DNA of 64,000 nucleotides from Lentzea terrae (lineage in GTDB: Bacteria > Actinomycetota > Actinomycetes > Mycobacteriales > Pseudonocardiaceae): contig NZ_QFWW01000026.1 in NCBI RefSeq assembly GCF_003265345.1, positions 62,001 to 126,000 on the forward strand, in the 5' to 3' direction. A model generated the notes under the pieces. It had not been told where the DNA came from. It searched no databases and saw only the letters and a program-made list of their open reading frames with translations. The first letter of the stretch is position 1; the number at the start of each line of letters is the position of its first letter. A program made the translations under genes and the position numbers. Shown piece after piece: positions 43,015 through 52,028 of this stretch.

Positions 43015-43709
43015 AGGCGTCCGCACGGTTGGTGGTGGGGCTGGACTCGCACGGCAACAGCGTCGTGCGAGTCCTGCGGTCGCAGTCGCCTTTGACCTTG
43101 GTGCCTGCGCGTCGGGTCGGACCGGTGGCTCTGGTCCACCTGGTGAGCTCGGTGACGTCCCCGCTCGGTGGAGACGCGCTCGAGCTCAGCGTCGAAGTCG
43201 GCCCTGGAGCCTCACTTGATCTACGCGGAGTGGCGGCGACGCTGATGCTGCCCGGCCCGACCGGTCTGCCGTCTTCTTCAGTCGTGCGGTTCGCCGTGGA
43301 GGGCGCTGTTCGGTACTTGCCGGAGCCGACCGTGGTGACTGCTCGTGCTCGCCACACCGCAGTGGTGGAGGCCGAATTGGACAGTCACGCAGAGTTGTCA
43401 TTGCGTGAGGTTCTGGTGCTCGGCCGGGCGGGTGAAACGGCCGGCACGCTGTCCACGTCGGTGCGCGCAACCCGTTGCGGGAAGCCGTTGTTGCACCAGC
43501 AGCTCATCGTCGGCTCGCCGCTCGATTCGTCGTCGGCCGGTCTCGCGGGCAAGCGGGTCGTGGGCACGTCGCTGATGCTGGACGCGGTTTCGCGACCGTC
43601 CGACGGCGGCGCGTGGTGGAACGTCGTTCCGTTGGCAGCGGGCGGAAGTCTTGCTACCGCTTTGGGTGATGACGTGGTCACGGTCACACGTGTGCTCGAC
43701 GCCATCTGA
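43011..43709 (+). CDS. ureD: urease accessory protein UreD
   Basis: 232 residues, beta-rich. The GTG at 43011 overlaps the ureG stop (GTGA). Recognised by place as last gene of the ABCFGD order used in actinobacteria and by motifs such as VHLVSSVTSPLGGDALELSVEVG and a LREVLVLGRAGE segment. It forms the scaffold that presents nickel to the alpha subunit. The next 155 bases contain no gene and should hold the pdxH promoter. Confidence 0.85.
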   Translation: MKASARLVVGLDSHGNSVVRVLRSQSPLTLVPARRVGPVALVHLVSSVTSPLGGDALELSVEVGPGASLDLRGVAATLMLPGPTGLPSSSVVRFAVEGAVRYLPEPTVVTARARHTAVVEAELDSHAELSLREVLVLGRAGETAGTLSTSVRATRCGKPLLHQQLIVGSPLDSSSAGLAGKRVVGTSLMLDAVSRPSDGGAWWNVVPLAAGGSLATALGDDVVTVTRVLDAI

Positions 43710-43864
43710 CTCGATCACGGACTCGATCCAGAACTGTTCTTTGTACGGACAGTCACCGTTCAGGTGGTGGTCATCACCGCGCAGGCGGTTTCGCCATTCG
43801 TTCGCCGTGCGTATGGTCGCGGGTCCAGGGACCACGAGTTCTGCCGCTGCTTGGAGGTTCGCCG

Positions 43865-44521
43865 ATGACGGAGACCACGAACATCGCGCTACCGGCGATG
43901 CGCGTGTCATACGAGCAGGGCTCGCTGAGCGAGTCGGAGCTTGCCGCCACCTGGCACGAACAGCTCCAGGTGTGGTTGGACGAGGCCACCCGAGCCGGGC
44001 TGCCCGAGCCCAACGCGATGGTGCTCGCGACGACCGACACGAAGGGGCGTCCTTCGTCGCGGACCGTGCTGTTGAAGGGGCTTGACGCTCGTGGGGTGGT
44101 CTTCTACACCAACTACACCTCGAACAAGTCTCACGATTTGATGGCCACTCGGTATGCCTCGGCCACCTTCCCCTGGTTCGCGATGCAGCGTCAGGTGCAT
44201 GTGCGCGGGACCGTGGAGAAGGTCGGGCCTGTGGAGACTGCCGAGTACTGGAACTCGCGGCCTCGTGGGTCGCAGATCGGGGCCTGGGCTTCGCCCCAGT
44301 CTCGGGTGGTCACTGGGCGATCCACATTGGATTCTGCGCTGCACAAGATCGAGCGGCAGTTTGCGGACACCGAGAAGATTCCTGTGCCGCCGCATTGGGG
44401 TGGGTGGCGGGTTCGGCCTGAAGAGGTTGAGTTCTGGCAGGGGCGTCGGGATCGGATGCATGATCGGTTGCGGTTCCGGTTGGGGCGGGATGGGTGGGCT
44501 TTGGAGCGGGTTGCTCCGTAG
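43865..44521 (+). CDS. pdxH: pyridoxamine 5-prime-phosphate oxidase
   Basis: 218 residues, FMN enzyme making pyridoxal phosphate. Typical sequence: MRVSYEQGSLSE, PNAMVLATTDTKGRPSSRTVLLKG (FMN binding), FYTNYTSNKSHDL, HVRGTVEKV, SRPRGSQIGAWASPQS and the closing WQGRRDRMHDR. GGAGG lies nine bases before the ATG. Codons in the second half shift to GGG and TTG. A hairpin terminator follows. Confidence 0.94.
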   Translation: MTETTNIALPAMRVSYEQGSLSESELAATWHEQLQVWLDEATRAGLPEPNAMVLATTDTKGRPSSRTVLLKGLDARGVVFYTNYTSNKSHDLMATRYASATFPWFAMQRQVHVRGTVEKVGPVETAEYWNSRPRGSQIGAWASPQSRVVTGRSTLDSALHKIERQFADTEKIPVPPHWGGWRVRPEEVEFWQGRRDRMHDRLRFRLGRDGWALERVAP

Positions 44522-44541
44522 TCCTTGAGACTTTTGCGGAT

Positions 44542-44575
44542 GGGGCGCTTCCTGTGGGCGGGAGGCGCCCCTTTT
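44542..44575 (+). terminator. Rho-independent terminator after pdxH
   Basis: An 11-bp stem (44542-44552 with 44561-44571, one G-U pair) and 8-base loop followed by TTTT. Confidence 0.85.
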
Positions 44576-45003
44576 GCTGTTCTGGGGGGTGCGCGTCGGT
44601 TGCGTAGGTCGTCCCCCATGTTGCGCGCTCCCGTTCACCGTGCGTGCTTCCCCTTGGGAGGCGCCGCCCCCAAACCCCCCGCCAATCTGATCGGGGGGCC
44701 AGCGCTGCACGCGGGTTGATGGCACGCCTGTTGCTTACGGCGGCTGCCTGTTGCGTAGGTGGCGCGGCAAACGATCAGGCACGACTCGTGACGGGGACCC
44801 GCCCGCACCGCGTTTCAAGCGTTCAAACGCCTCGGCTGCGCCATCGGGTCGCCTCGCCTTCGGCATCGGGGCTGATCTCCGCCTTCAGCGTGGCGTGCGG
44901 AACCTTGCTGGGTGGCTGCGCGTCCTCAGGCTGGGGAAGTGCCCGATTTTGGTGCGGGCATACTGGGATTTCAGGTACGGCTAGCTACGAGGTGCGATTT
45001 CAC
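44576..45003 (+). other. non-coding gap before asnB
   Basis: About 430 bases without a supported gene. It holds a 7-bp hairpin (44675-44681 with 44692-44698), a repeated GCCTGTTGC word at two places near 44727 and 44749, and an imperfect palindrome around 44810-44830 (GCGTTT and AAACGC arms). A frame open into asnB exists here but encodes a non-conserved extension. Could be a promoter plus long leader for asnB. Confidence 0.5.
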
Positions 45004-46938
45004 GTGTGCGGAGTGCTCGGACTCATCTGTTCCACCGAGGCCGCTGCGGCCTCCGCGCGCGGCGCTGTGGCTGCGGCGTTGAGGTGTCAGAGGCATCGTG
45101 GGCCCGATGAGCAGGACACCTGGGCCGACGCTGAGGTGGTTTACGGGTTCAACCGGTTGGGGTTCATCGACCTGGATCACTCCCACCAGCCGTTGGTGTG
45201 GGGGCCGCCGGAGAACCCGACCCGGTACACGTTGAACTACAACGGCGAGATCTACAACTACCTGGAGCTGCGGGCTGAGCTGGCTCGGGAGTTCGGGGCG
45301 CAGTTCAAGACGCAGGGCGATGGCGAGTCGGTCGTCGCCGGGTACCACTACCTCGGTGCGGACTGGGTCAAGCGGCTCCGGGGGATGTTCGCGTTCATGA
45401 TCTGGGACTCGCAGGAGCGGGTCGTGTTCGGAGCGCGGGATCCGTTCGGGATCAAGCCGTTGTTCTGGGCCGCTGGGCCTGGTGGGGTGGCGTTCTCGTC
45501 GGAGAAGAAGTCGTTGCTGCAGCTGACCGGGGTGCTGGGGATCAGCCAGGAGCTGGATCAGACGGCGCTGCAGCATTACTTGGTGTTGCAGTACGTGCCG
45601 GAGCCGGAGTCGCTGCACAAGGCGATCCGGAGGGTGGAGTCCGGGACGTCGTTCAAGGTCTCGCCCGGTGGGCAGGTGCTGTTCAACCGGTACTTCAAGC
45701 CGGTGTTCGCGCCCAAGCCGGTGAACGGGGCGCACGAGGCTGAGGCGTTGCACGAGCGGATTGCCGAGGTCATGCGGGACTCGGTGGCCAAGCACATGAT
45801 CTCGGACCCTGACGTGACGGTCGGGGCGTTCTTGTCGGGTGGGATCGACTCGACGGCCACGGCTACGTTGGCCAAGTTGCACAACCCGAACTTGATCGCG
45901 TTCACCAGCGGGTTTGATCGCGAGGGGTACTCCGAGGTGGACGTTGCCGCGGAGACGGCGGCGGCGATCGGGGTGCGGCATGTGGTCAGGACGGTGTCGC
46001 CGGACGAGATGATGGAGGAGCTGCCGCTGATCATCTGGTACCTGGATGATCCGGTGGCCGACCCGGCGTTGGTGCCGTTGTGGTTCATCGCGCGGGAGGC
46101 GCGGAAGTATGTGAAAGCGGTCTTGTCCGGTGAGGGTGCGGACGAGCTGTTCGGCGGGTACGTGATCTACCACGAGCCGCTTTCGTTGTCGCCGTTCGAG
46201 AAGGTGCCCGGTGGCGTCCGGAAGTTGATGGGCGCGGTGTCCAAGACGATTCCGGAAGGCGTGCGCGGCAAGGACTTGCTGCGGCGCGGATCCCTCAAGC
46301 TGGAAGAGCGGTACTACGGGAACGCGCGCAACTTCAGTGATGCGCAGGTGCGGGCGGTGTTCCCGGGGTATGTGGAGGGCATTGGGTTCCAGGACGTGAC
46401 GGCGCCCTGGTACCGCGAGTCCGAGGGCTGGGACCCGGTGGCGCGCATGCAGCACATCGACCTGTTCACGTGGCTGCGCGGGGACATCCTGGTCAAGGCC
46501 GACAAGGTGACCATGGCCAACTCGATCGAGTTGCGGGTGCCGTTCCTGGATCCCGAGGTGTTCAAGGTCGCGGCCGAGGTGCCGCTGGACCAGAAGCTGA
46601 CCGAGGGGACGACCAAGTACGCGTTGCGGAAGGCGTTGGCGAAGATCATCCCGCCGCACGTGCTCAACAGGCCCAAGCTCGGGTTCCCGGTGCCGATCCG
46701 GCACTGGTTGCGGGCCGAGATGTACGACTGGACGCGCGGGATCATCGCCGACTCGCAGACGGGGCACCTGCTCGACAAGAACGCGGTGCTGGCGTTGCTG
46801 GAGGAGCACAGGTCGGAGCAGTTCGACCGCAGCCGGCAGTTGTGGTCCGTGCTGTGCTTCATGATCTGGCACGGGATCTTCGTCGAGGGCCGGATCAGTC
46901 CGAAGGTGCCGGAACCGGTCTACCCCGTGCGTCTCTGA
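45004..46938 (+). CDS. asnB: asparagine synthase (glutamine-hydrolysing)
   Basis: 644 residues. GTG at 45004 is fixed by the need for Cys at position 2 (V-CGVLGLI), the nucleophile of the class II glutaminase domain. That domain contains RHRGPDEQDTW, YNGEIYNYLELR and GDGESVVAGY. The synthetase domain has the ATP-pyrophosphatase loop LSGGIDST and GEGADELFGGY. It makes asparagine from aspartate, glutamine and ATP. A frame open further upstream would bury Cys2, so it is rejected. Confidence 0.94.
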   Translation: MCGVLGLICSTEAAAASARGAVAAALRCQRHRGPDEQDTWADAEVVYGFNRLGFIDLDHSHQPLVWGPPENPTRYTLNYNGEIYNYLELRAELAREFGAQFKTQGDGESVVAGYHYLGADWVKRLRGMFAFMIWDSQERVVFGARDPFGIKPLFWAAGPGGVAFSSEKKSLLQLTGVLGISQELDQTALQHYLVLQYVPEPESLHKAIRRVESGTSFKVSPGGQVLFNRYFKPVFAPKPVNGAHEAEALHERIAEVMRDSVAKHMISDPDVTVGAFLSGGIDSTATATLAKLHNPNLIAFTSGFDREGYSEVDVAAETAAAIGVRHVVRTVSPDEMMEELPLIIWYLDDPVADPALVPLWFIAREARKYVKAVLSGEGADELFGGYVIYHEPLSLSPFEKVPGGVRKLMGAVSKTIPEGVRGKDLLRRGSLKLEERYYGNARNFSDAQVRAVFPGYVEGIGFQDVTAPWYRESEGWDPVARMQHIDLFTWLRGDILVKADKVTMANSIELRVPFLDPEVFKVAAEVPLDQKLTEGTTKYALRKALAKIIPPHVLNRPKLGFPVPIRHWLRAEMYDWTRGIIADSQTGHLLDKNAVLALLEEHRSEQFDRSRQLWSVLCFMIWHGIFVEGRISPKVPEPVYPVRL

Positions 46939-46995
46939 AGTGGTGTTGACGACACGTTCACGTAAAGCACTTGTTAGTTGCCATAGGCTAACCAT

Positions 46996-48258
46996 GTGGC
47001 CACTGTGGGGAGAAGCGCGCGCTCGACGTTCGTGATCGACACTCGACCGTTGAAGATCGTCGCTTATCGCCGGTTGTGGCTGTCCACGATCGTCACGGCG
47101 GTGGGCTCCCAGCTCACCGCCGTTGCCGTGCCCAAGCAGGTCTACGACCTCACCGGGTCGTCCGCGTGGGTCGGCATCGCCGCTGGTGTCGCGTTGGTGC
47201 CGTTGCTCGTGTTCGGGCTGTGGGGCGGTGCGATCGCGGACACGGTCGACCGGCGCAAGCTGCTGCTCGTCACGAACATCGGCATCGCCGTGTCGTCGGT
47301 GCTGCTGTGGGTGCAGGCGGCGCTGAACGTCGGCTCGGTGTGGCTGGTCATCGCGCTGCTCGGGTTGCAGCAGGTGTTCTTCGCGGCCAACGCGCCGGCC
47401 AGGCAGGCCTCGATCGCGCGGCTGGTGCCCGCCGAGTTGTTGCCGTCTGCCGGGGCCCTCGGGTCGACGGTCATGCAGTTCGGTGCGGTGCTCGGGCCGT
47501 TGCTCGCCGGTGCGTTGATGCCGGTCGTAGGGTTGCCGACGCTGTACCTGGTGGACGCGATCGCGCTCGTCGTCACGGTCTACGCGGTGTGGATGCTGCC
47601 TTCGATGCCGCCGCTGGACGGGGTGGTGCGGCGCGCGGGGCTGCGGGACGTGCTCGACGGGTTCGTCTACCTGTGGGCACAGAAGGTGCTGCTGGCCAGC
47701 ATGTTGCTGGACATCATCGCGATGGTGTTCGGCATGCCGCGGGCGCTGTTCCCGGAGATGGCCCAGCACACGTTCGGCGATCCGGCCGGTGGTGGCTTCG
47801 CGCTGGGCGTGCTGTTCGCGGCGATTCCGGTCGGCGCGGTGCTGTGCGGGCTCACGTCCGGGTGGATCTCGAACGTGCAGCGGCACGGGGTTGCGGTCGC
47901 GTTGGCTGTGGTGGGTTGGGGGCTCGCGATCATGGGCTTCGGGCTGGCCGGGTCGTTGTGGGTCGCTGCGGCCTTCCTGGCGCTCGCTGGAGCCGCGGAC
48001 ATGGTGTCCATGGCGTTCCGGGGCGCGATTCTGCAGTCCGCCGCGACGGACGAGATGCGCGGGCGGATGCAGGGCGTCTTCATCGTCGTCGTGGCGGGTG
48101 GGCCCCGCATCGCGGACCTCTTGCACGGCACGGGCGGTGCGGCGTTCGGCACTGCGGCGGCGGTGACCGCCGGTGGTGTGCTGGTGATCGTCGCGACCGT
48201 GGTGATGGTGGTGTTGTTGCCCGCGATCTGGCGCTACCGGGTCAGTTCCGCGGGCTGA
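46996..48258 (+). CDS. MFS transporter (EntS/MFS_3 type)
   Basis: 420 residues, 12 helices, with AYRRLWLSTIVTAVGSQLTAVAVP at the start and GGAIADTVDRRKLLL as A-motif. Family members export siderophores or drugs. GTG at 46996 lacks a ribosome binding site and follows TAGGCTAACC (46984-46993), the core of an iron box, by two bases. A TTGACG lies further up at 46945. The end overlaps the convergent lipoprotein gene by 17 bases. Confidence 0.85.
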   Translation: MATVGRSARSTFVIDTRPLKIVAYRRLWLSTIVTAVGSQLTAVAVPKQVYDLTGSSAWVGIAAGVALVPLLVFGLWGGAIADTVDRRKLLLVTNIGIAVSSVLLWVQAALNVGSVWLVIALLGLQQVFFAANAPARQASIARLVPAELLPSAGALGSTVMQFGAVLGPLLAGALMPVVGLPTLYLVDAIALVVTVYAVWMLPSMPPLDGVVRRAGLRDVLDGFVYLWAQKVLLASMLLDIIAMVFGMPRALFPEMAQHTFGDPAGGGFALGVLFAAIPVGAVLCGLTSGWISNVQRHGVAVALAVVGWGLAIMGFGLAGSLWVAAAFLALAGAADMVSMAFRGAILQSAATDEMRGRMQGVFIVVVAGGPRIADLLHGTGGAAFGTAAAVTAGGVLVIVATVVMVVLLPAIWRYRVSSAG

Positions 48259-49030
48259 TCTCGTTCGCGGCCGGCTCGGCGATCGGCACGTCGGTGCCCC
48301 AGTCGGTGAAGCGAGCCTCGTCGACGATCAGCGTGTTCTGGAACTGGGTGGAGAACTTGATGCCCAGCGGCAGGCCCCTGCCGTCGATCTCGATCTCGCC
48401 CGCCGAGCTCGTGACGCCCTGGTCGAGGGCGAGCTTGATCTCGTTGCGCAGTTTCTCGTCGGTGAGCGCGTCGTAGGCCTTCTTGTAGTCGACCGCGATC
48501 GAGTAACGGGTGCGCTCGCCGGTCTGCGCGGCCAGCTTGAGCTCGCCGCCCGCCCGCAGCACCGGCAGGTGGTACGTCGTGAAGACGGCCTGCTGGTAGA
48601 TCACGTCGTAAAAGCCCAGCATCGTGCTGGTGAAGTCGTCGGTGTCCGTCCGCACCAGCCGCACCCACGGCTTGTCCTGCGGCAGGCCGAACACCGGCGG
48701 CACCTTCACGAACGCGCTGTCCTTTGTGGTCGAGACGAACCGCAGTTCCTCGTCCTTGCCACCGGTCTGCACCGGACGCTTGGTGGTGGCGTCGATGCTC
48801 GGGACGTCTCCGAGCCGCACGACGCCGTTCGCCGGGGCCGTGAGGCCGCCCGTCGTCGTCGGTGGCGCGATGCCGAAGCGGTAGGTCTTCTTCTCGTTGA
48901 CCGCCTTGGACACCGCGGCCACGAGGCTCTGCACGTCCGAGTACTGGGTCGGCTGTTCCGGCTGCGGTGGCGACGACGTGCAGGCGGTCAGTGCGAGAGC
49001 GGCGACGAGCAGAGTTGCCGTGCGTTTCAT
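48242..49030 (-). CDS. LprG/LolA-like lipoprotein
   Basis: 262 residues. Signal peptide with lipobox LTA-C (Cys 17), then a Gln/Pro linker and a domain beginning SDVQSLVAAVSKAVNEKKTYRF. The beta-rich body and length are reminiscent of the LppX/LprAFG lipoproteins that carry lipids, but I see no diagnostic motif. ATG at 49030 directly starts the signal peptide; the longer reading frame upstream is unlikely. Confidence 0.6.
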   Translation of the reverse strand: MKRTATLLVAALALTACTSSPPQPEQPTQYSDVQSLVAAVSKAVNEKKTYRFGIAPPTTTGGLTAPANGVVRLGDVPSIDATTKRPVQTGGKDEELRFVSTTKDSAFVKVPPVFGLPQDKPWVRLVRTDTDDFTSTMLGFYDVIYQQAVFTTYHLPVLRAGGELKLAAQTGERTRYSIAVDYKKAYDALTDEKLRNEIKLALDQGVTSSAGEIEIDGRGLPLGIKFSTQFQNTLIVDEARFTDWGTDVPIAEPAANEISPRN

Positions 49031-49102
49031 GGTTACACCATATGGGTGAGGTAGGGGTCCGTCGCCGCTGGTGGTCAGGCAAAACGGGCACAATCCCAGA
49101 GC

Positions 49103-50497
49103 ATGGCTGAAGCGACTCCACAAACGGAGCAACCAGAGCTACATCGGGCAATCGGCCCGAAGCTGCTGCTGTTCTTCGTCGTCGGCGACATCCTCGGAAC
49201 CGGTATCTACGCGCTCACCGGCAACGTGGCCGGAAAGATCGGTGGCGCTCTCTGGCTGCCCTTCCTGCTCGCGTTCGTGGTCGCGTTCCTCACCGCGTTC
49301 AGCTACCTGGAGCTCGTGGGGAAGTATCCCAAGGCTGCGGGAGCGGCGCTTTACACCAACAGAGCGTTCAAGATCCATTTCCTGACGTTCATGGTCGCGT
49401 TCGCGGTCATGTGCTCGGGCATCACCTCGGCGTCCTCGGCGGCGCTCGCCTTCGGCCGCACGTACCTGCGGCAGCTGCTGGTGGAGTTCTTCGACGTCAC
49501 GCTCAGCCCGGAGTCGCTGGTGATCACCGGCATCGCGATCGTCTTCATCGCGGCGCTGGCGATCATCAACTTCCGCGGCGTGTCGGAGTCGGTCAAGGCC
49601 AACGTGATCCTGACCTGCATCGAGCTCTCCGGTCTGGTCATCATCATCGCGATCGGCGTGTACGCGATCGCGGTCGGCGACGGTGAGCCGTCCCGGTTGA
49701 CCGAGATCCACGTGCCGTCGGGCTCGACCGTGCTGCTCGCGGTCACCTCGGCGACGGCGCTCGCGTTCTTCGCGATGGTCGGGTTCGAGGACTCGGTGAA
49801 CATGGCGGAGGAGTGCCGTGACCCGGTGAAGATCTTCCCGCGGGCGATGCTGGTCGGCATGGCCATCGCGGCCGCGATCTACGTGATGGTCGCGATCACG
49901 TCGTCGTTGCTGATCCCGTCCAGCGAACTGGCGAAGGCAGGCAGCAGCGCGTTGCTGCGGGTCGTCACCGTTGGCGCGCCGGGATTCCCGCTGTGGATCT
50001 TCGCGCTGATCGGTCTGCTGGCCGTCATCAACTCGGCGCTGATCAACATGCTGATGGCGTCCAGGTTGCTGTACGGCATGGCGAACGAGCGGATCATCCC
50101 GGGGTTCTTCGGCACGGTGCACCCGTTCCGCCGCACGCCGTGGATCTCGATCGTCTTCACGACCGGCGTCGCGGTGATCCTGGTGTCCACTGCGGACATC
50201 GGCAAGCTCGGCGGCACGACGTCGTTGCTGCTGCTGATCGTCTTCACCATCGTCAACGTCGCGTGCCTCGTGCTGCGTCGCGAAAAGTCCGAGCACAAGC
50301 ACTTCCGGGCGCCCACGTGGGCTCCGGTGCTCGGCGCGCTCACGTGCGGGTACCTCGCGATGCCGGTGCTGTCCGGCCGGCCGTGGGACGACTACAAGAT
50401 CGCGGGCTGGCTGCTGCTCGCGGGCTTGGTGCTCTGGGGCATCAACCGCGTGCTGCACGGCAAGGTGGAGATCCACCCGGAGAAGCTCGGCAAGTAG
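49103..50497 (+). CDS. APC family amino acid permease
   Basis: 464 residues, 12 helices. First helix region has GDILGTGIYALTGNVAGKIGGALW, the APC substrate-binding turn (G-x-G-x-Y); FFAMVGFEDSVNMAEE is helix 6 with its broken centre. Imports an amino acid or amine with protons; substrate not evident. ATG at 49103 is 72 bases from the divergent lipoprotein gene. It ends one base before the convergent AAA gene. Confidence 0.88.
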   Translation: MAEATPQTEQPELHRAIGPKLLLFFVVGDILGTGIYALTGNVAGKIGGALWLPFLLAFVVAFLTAFSYLELVGKYPKAAGAALYTNRAFKIHFLTFMVAFAVMCSGITSASSAALAFGRTYLRQLLVEFFDVTLSPESLVITGIAIVFIAALAIINFRGVSESVKANVILTCIELSGLVIIIAIGVYAIAVGDGEPSRLTEIHVPSGSTVLLAVTSATALAFFAMVGFEDSVNMAEECRDPVKIFPRAMLVGMAIAAAIYVMVAITSSLLIPSSELAKAGSSALLRVVTVGAPGFPLWIFALIGLLAVINSALINMLMASRLLYGMANERIIPGFFGTVHPFRRTPWISIVFTTGVAVILVSTADIGKLGGTTSLLLLIVFTIVNVACLVLRREKSEHKHFRAPTWAPVLGALTCGYLAMPVLSGRPWDDYKIAGWLLLAGLVLWGINRVLHGKVEIHPEKLGK

Positions 50498-50498
50498 C

Positions 50499-51218
50499 TC
50501 AGTCCAGCAGGTGCCTCAGGAACCGGTCGGGCTCACCCAGGAAGTTGCGGGTGAGCGCGACCGGTTCCGCTGCGTCGTAAGGGACTTCGTCGATGACGCC
50601 GTCCGTGATCTCCAGGATCTGCGCGTTCGGCGCGGCGAGCAGGATCGGCGAGTGCGTGGCGATGATGAACTGCGAGCCCTCGTCGACGAGCTCGTGCATG
50701 CGCCGCAGGACGGTCAGGCAGCCTTTGACGGACAGCGCCGCCTCCGGCTCGTCCAGCACGTAGAGCCCTCTGCTGCCGAACCGGTGCGTCATCAGGTCCA
50801 TGAAGCTCTCGCCGTGCGACCGCTCGTGCAACGACTTTCCGCCGTACGACGCGTGGATCCCGTCGCCGATCCGGTCGATCTCCGTCGCCACGTTGTAGAA
50901 CGACTCGGCGCGCAGGAAGAATCCCGTGCGCGGCTTCTTGATGCCCCAGCTGAGCGTGAGGTAGTCGCCCAGCGACGACTCGGTGGCCTTGGTTGCGAAG
51001 TTGAACGACTGCGTGCCGCCCTCCGCGTTGAACCCGGCCGCCACCGCGATCGCCTCGACGAGCGTCGACTTGCCCGCACCGTTGTCGCCGACCAGGAACG
51101 TGACGGGTTTCCGCAGTTCAATCGGGTTCTTGAGCAGGTGCTGCACGACCGGCAGCGTGAACGGGTACCGGTGCGTGTCAGCGTTCTGGTCGAGGCGGAT
51201 CTGTTTGATGAAGGTCAT
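50499..51218 (-). CDS. AAA ATPase (AAA_21/OLD-like)
   Basis: 239 residues: Walker A VGDNGAGKSTLVEAI (about 42-56), ABC-like segment SHGESF, Walker B GLYVLDEPEAALS and a switch His in IIATHSPILLA. Built as the short, single-domain SMC/RecF-like ATPases, without nuclease or coiled-coil. ATG overlaps the stop of the metallo-beta-lactamase gene (ATGA), so the two are co-translated. Function unknown; related ATPases occur in toxin or defence modules but no partner nuclease is present. Confidence 0.78.
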   Translation of the reverse strand: MTFIKQIRLDQNADTHRYPFTLPVVQHLLKNPIELRKPVTFLVGDNGAGKSTLVEAIAVAAGFNAEGGTQSFNFATKATESSLGDYLTLSWGIKKPRTGFFLRAESFYNVATEIDRIGDGIHASYGGKSLHERSHGESFMDLMTHRFGSRGLYVLDEPEAALSVKGCLTVLRRMHELVDEGSQFIIATHSPILLAAPNAQILEITDGVIDEVPYDAAEPVALTRNFLGEPDRFLRHLLD

Positions 51219-51991
51219 CCGAGGCGAGCCAGCTCGACCGGGTCGTGGGCGCAGAAGACCTCGACCTCGCCCTGCGCCTTGAGCTCCTTCAGCCGTTCCA
51301 CATTGGACAGACGCTGCGGGCGGATCGTCTCGGTCTGCTTGGCCGTCAGCTTGAGCGCGAAGATGTTGCTCGGCGGCGTCTCGACCTCGCCGCGGTAGAA
51401 GTACGCGTCACCCGCGTGCAGCAGCCAGCCGTCGTCGGAGTTGACGGCGATGCCCGTGTGGCCGCGGGTGTGGCCGATGAGCGGCACCATGAGGATGTCT
51501 TCGGGGAGGCCGGGGATGTTCTTGACGGCCTCGAACCCGAACCAGTCCTCACCCTCTGCTTTGTGCGTCTGGAACGTGACGCCTGCACGCTGCGCCTTCG
51601 GGTACCGCGCCCGCTCCTTGACGTTGCGCGGGTTGGTCGCGGCCTCCAGCTCGGTGTCCAGCACGTGCACGGTGGCGTTCGGGAAGTCCCGCAGCCCGCC
51701 GGCGTGGTCGAGGTCGAGGTGGGTGAGCAGGACGTGCCGGACGTCCTCGGCGCCGTAACCGCGCTTCTCGACCTGGTAGATCGCCGTCTCGTTGATGTCC
51801 AGGAGCGGCTTGAGCAACGTGCGGCTGAGGCCGTCGATGGTGCCCTTCGGGTTCATGACCTCGTGCGTGCCGAAACCGGTGTCGACCAGCACCAGCCCCT
51901 GGTCGGTCTCGATCAGCAGGCAGTGCGCCACGATCCCGCCGGCGACCAGGGGCGGACGCATCGTCGCGCAGTTGAGGTGATGAACCTTCAT
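51215..51991 (-). CDS. MBL-fold hydrolase (lactonase-like)
   Basis: 258 residues with metal motif THLDLDHAGG (H-x-D-x-D-H), later ligands in HTRGHTG, GDAYFYRG and CAHDP. This layout is that of N-acyl homoserine lactonase-like hydrolases (AttM/AiiA branch). ATG at 51991 has AAGGA seven bases upstream. Head of a two-gene unit with the AAA ATPase; divergent from the aldose epimerase-like gene. Confidence 0.82.
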   Translation of the reverse strand: MKVHHLNCATMRPPLVAGGIVAHCLLIETDQGLVLVDTGFGTHEVMNPKGTIDGLSRTLLKPLLDINETAIYQVEKRGYGAEDVRHVLLTHLDLDHAGGLRDFPNATVHVLDTELEAATNPRNVKERARYPKAQRAGVTFQTHKAEGEDWFGFEAVKNIPGLPEDILMVPLIGHTRGHTGIAVNSDDGWLLHAGDAYFYRGEVETPPSNIFALKLTAKQTETIRPQRLSNVERLKELKAQGEVEVFCAHDPVELARLG

Positions 51992-52028
51992 GGGGAATCC
52001 TTCCTCTGGCCCCGTAGGCTTCAGCCTC

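Noticed and set aside
44644..45003. In-frame N-terminal extension of asparagine synthase
   Set aside because: Class II glutaminases need Cys at position 2 after Met removal; only the GTG at 45004 gives this.
44971..48126. Very long minus-strand open frame across asnB and the MFS gene
   Set aside because: It is antisense to two clearly conserved genes, is rich in His, Arg, Gln and Pro and has no recognisable domain; a high-GC shadow frame.
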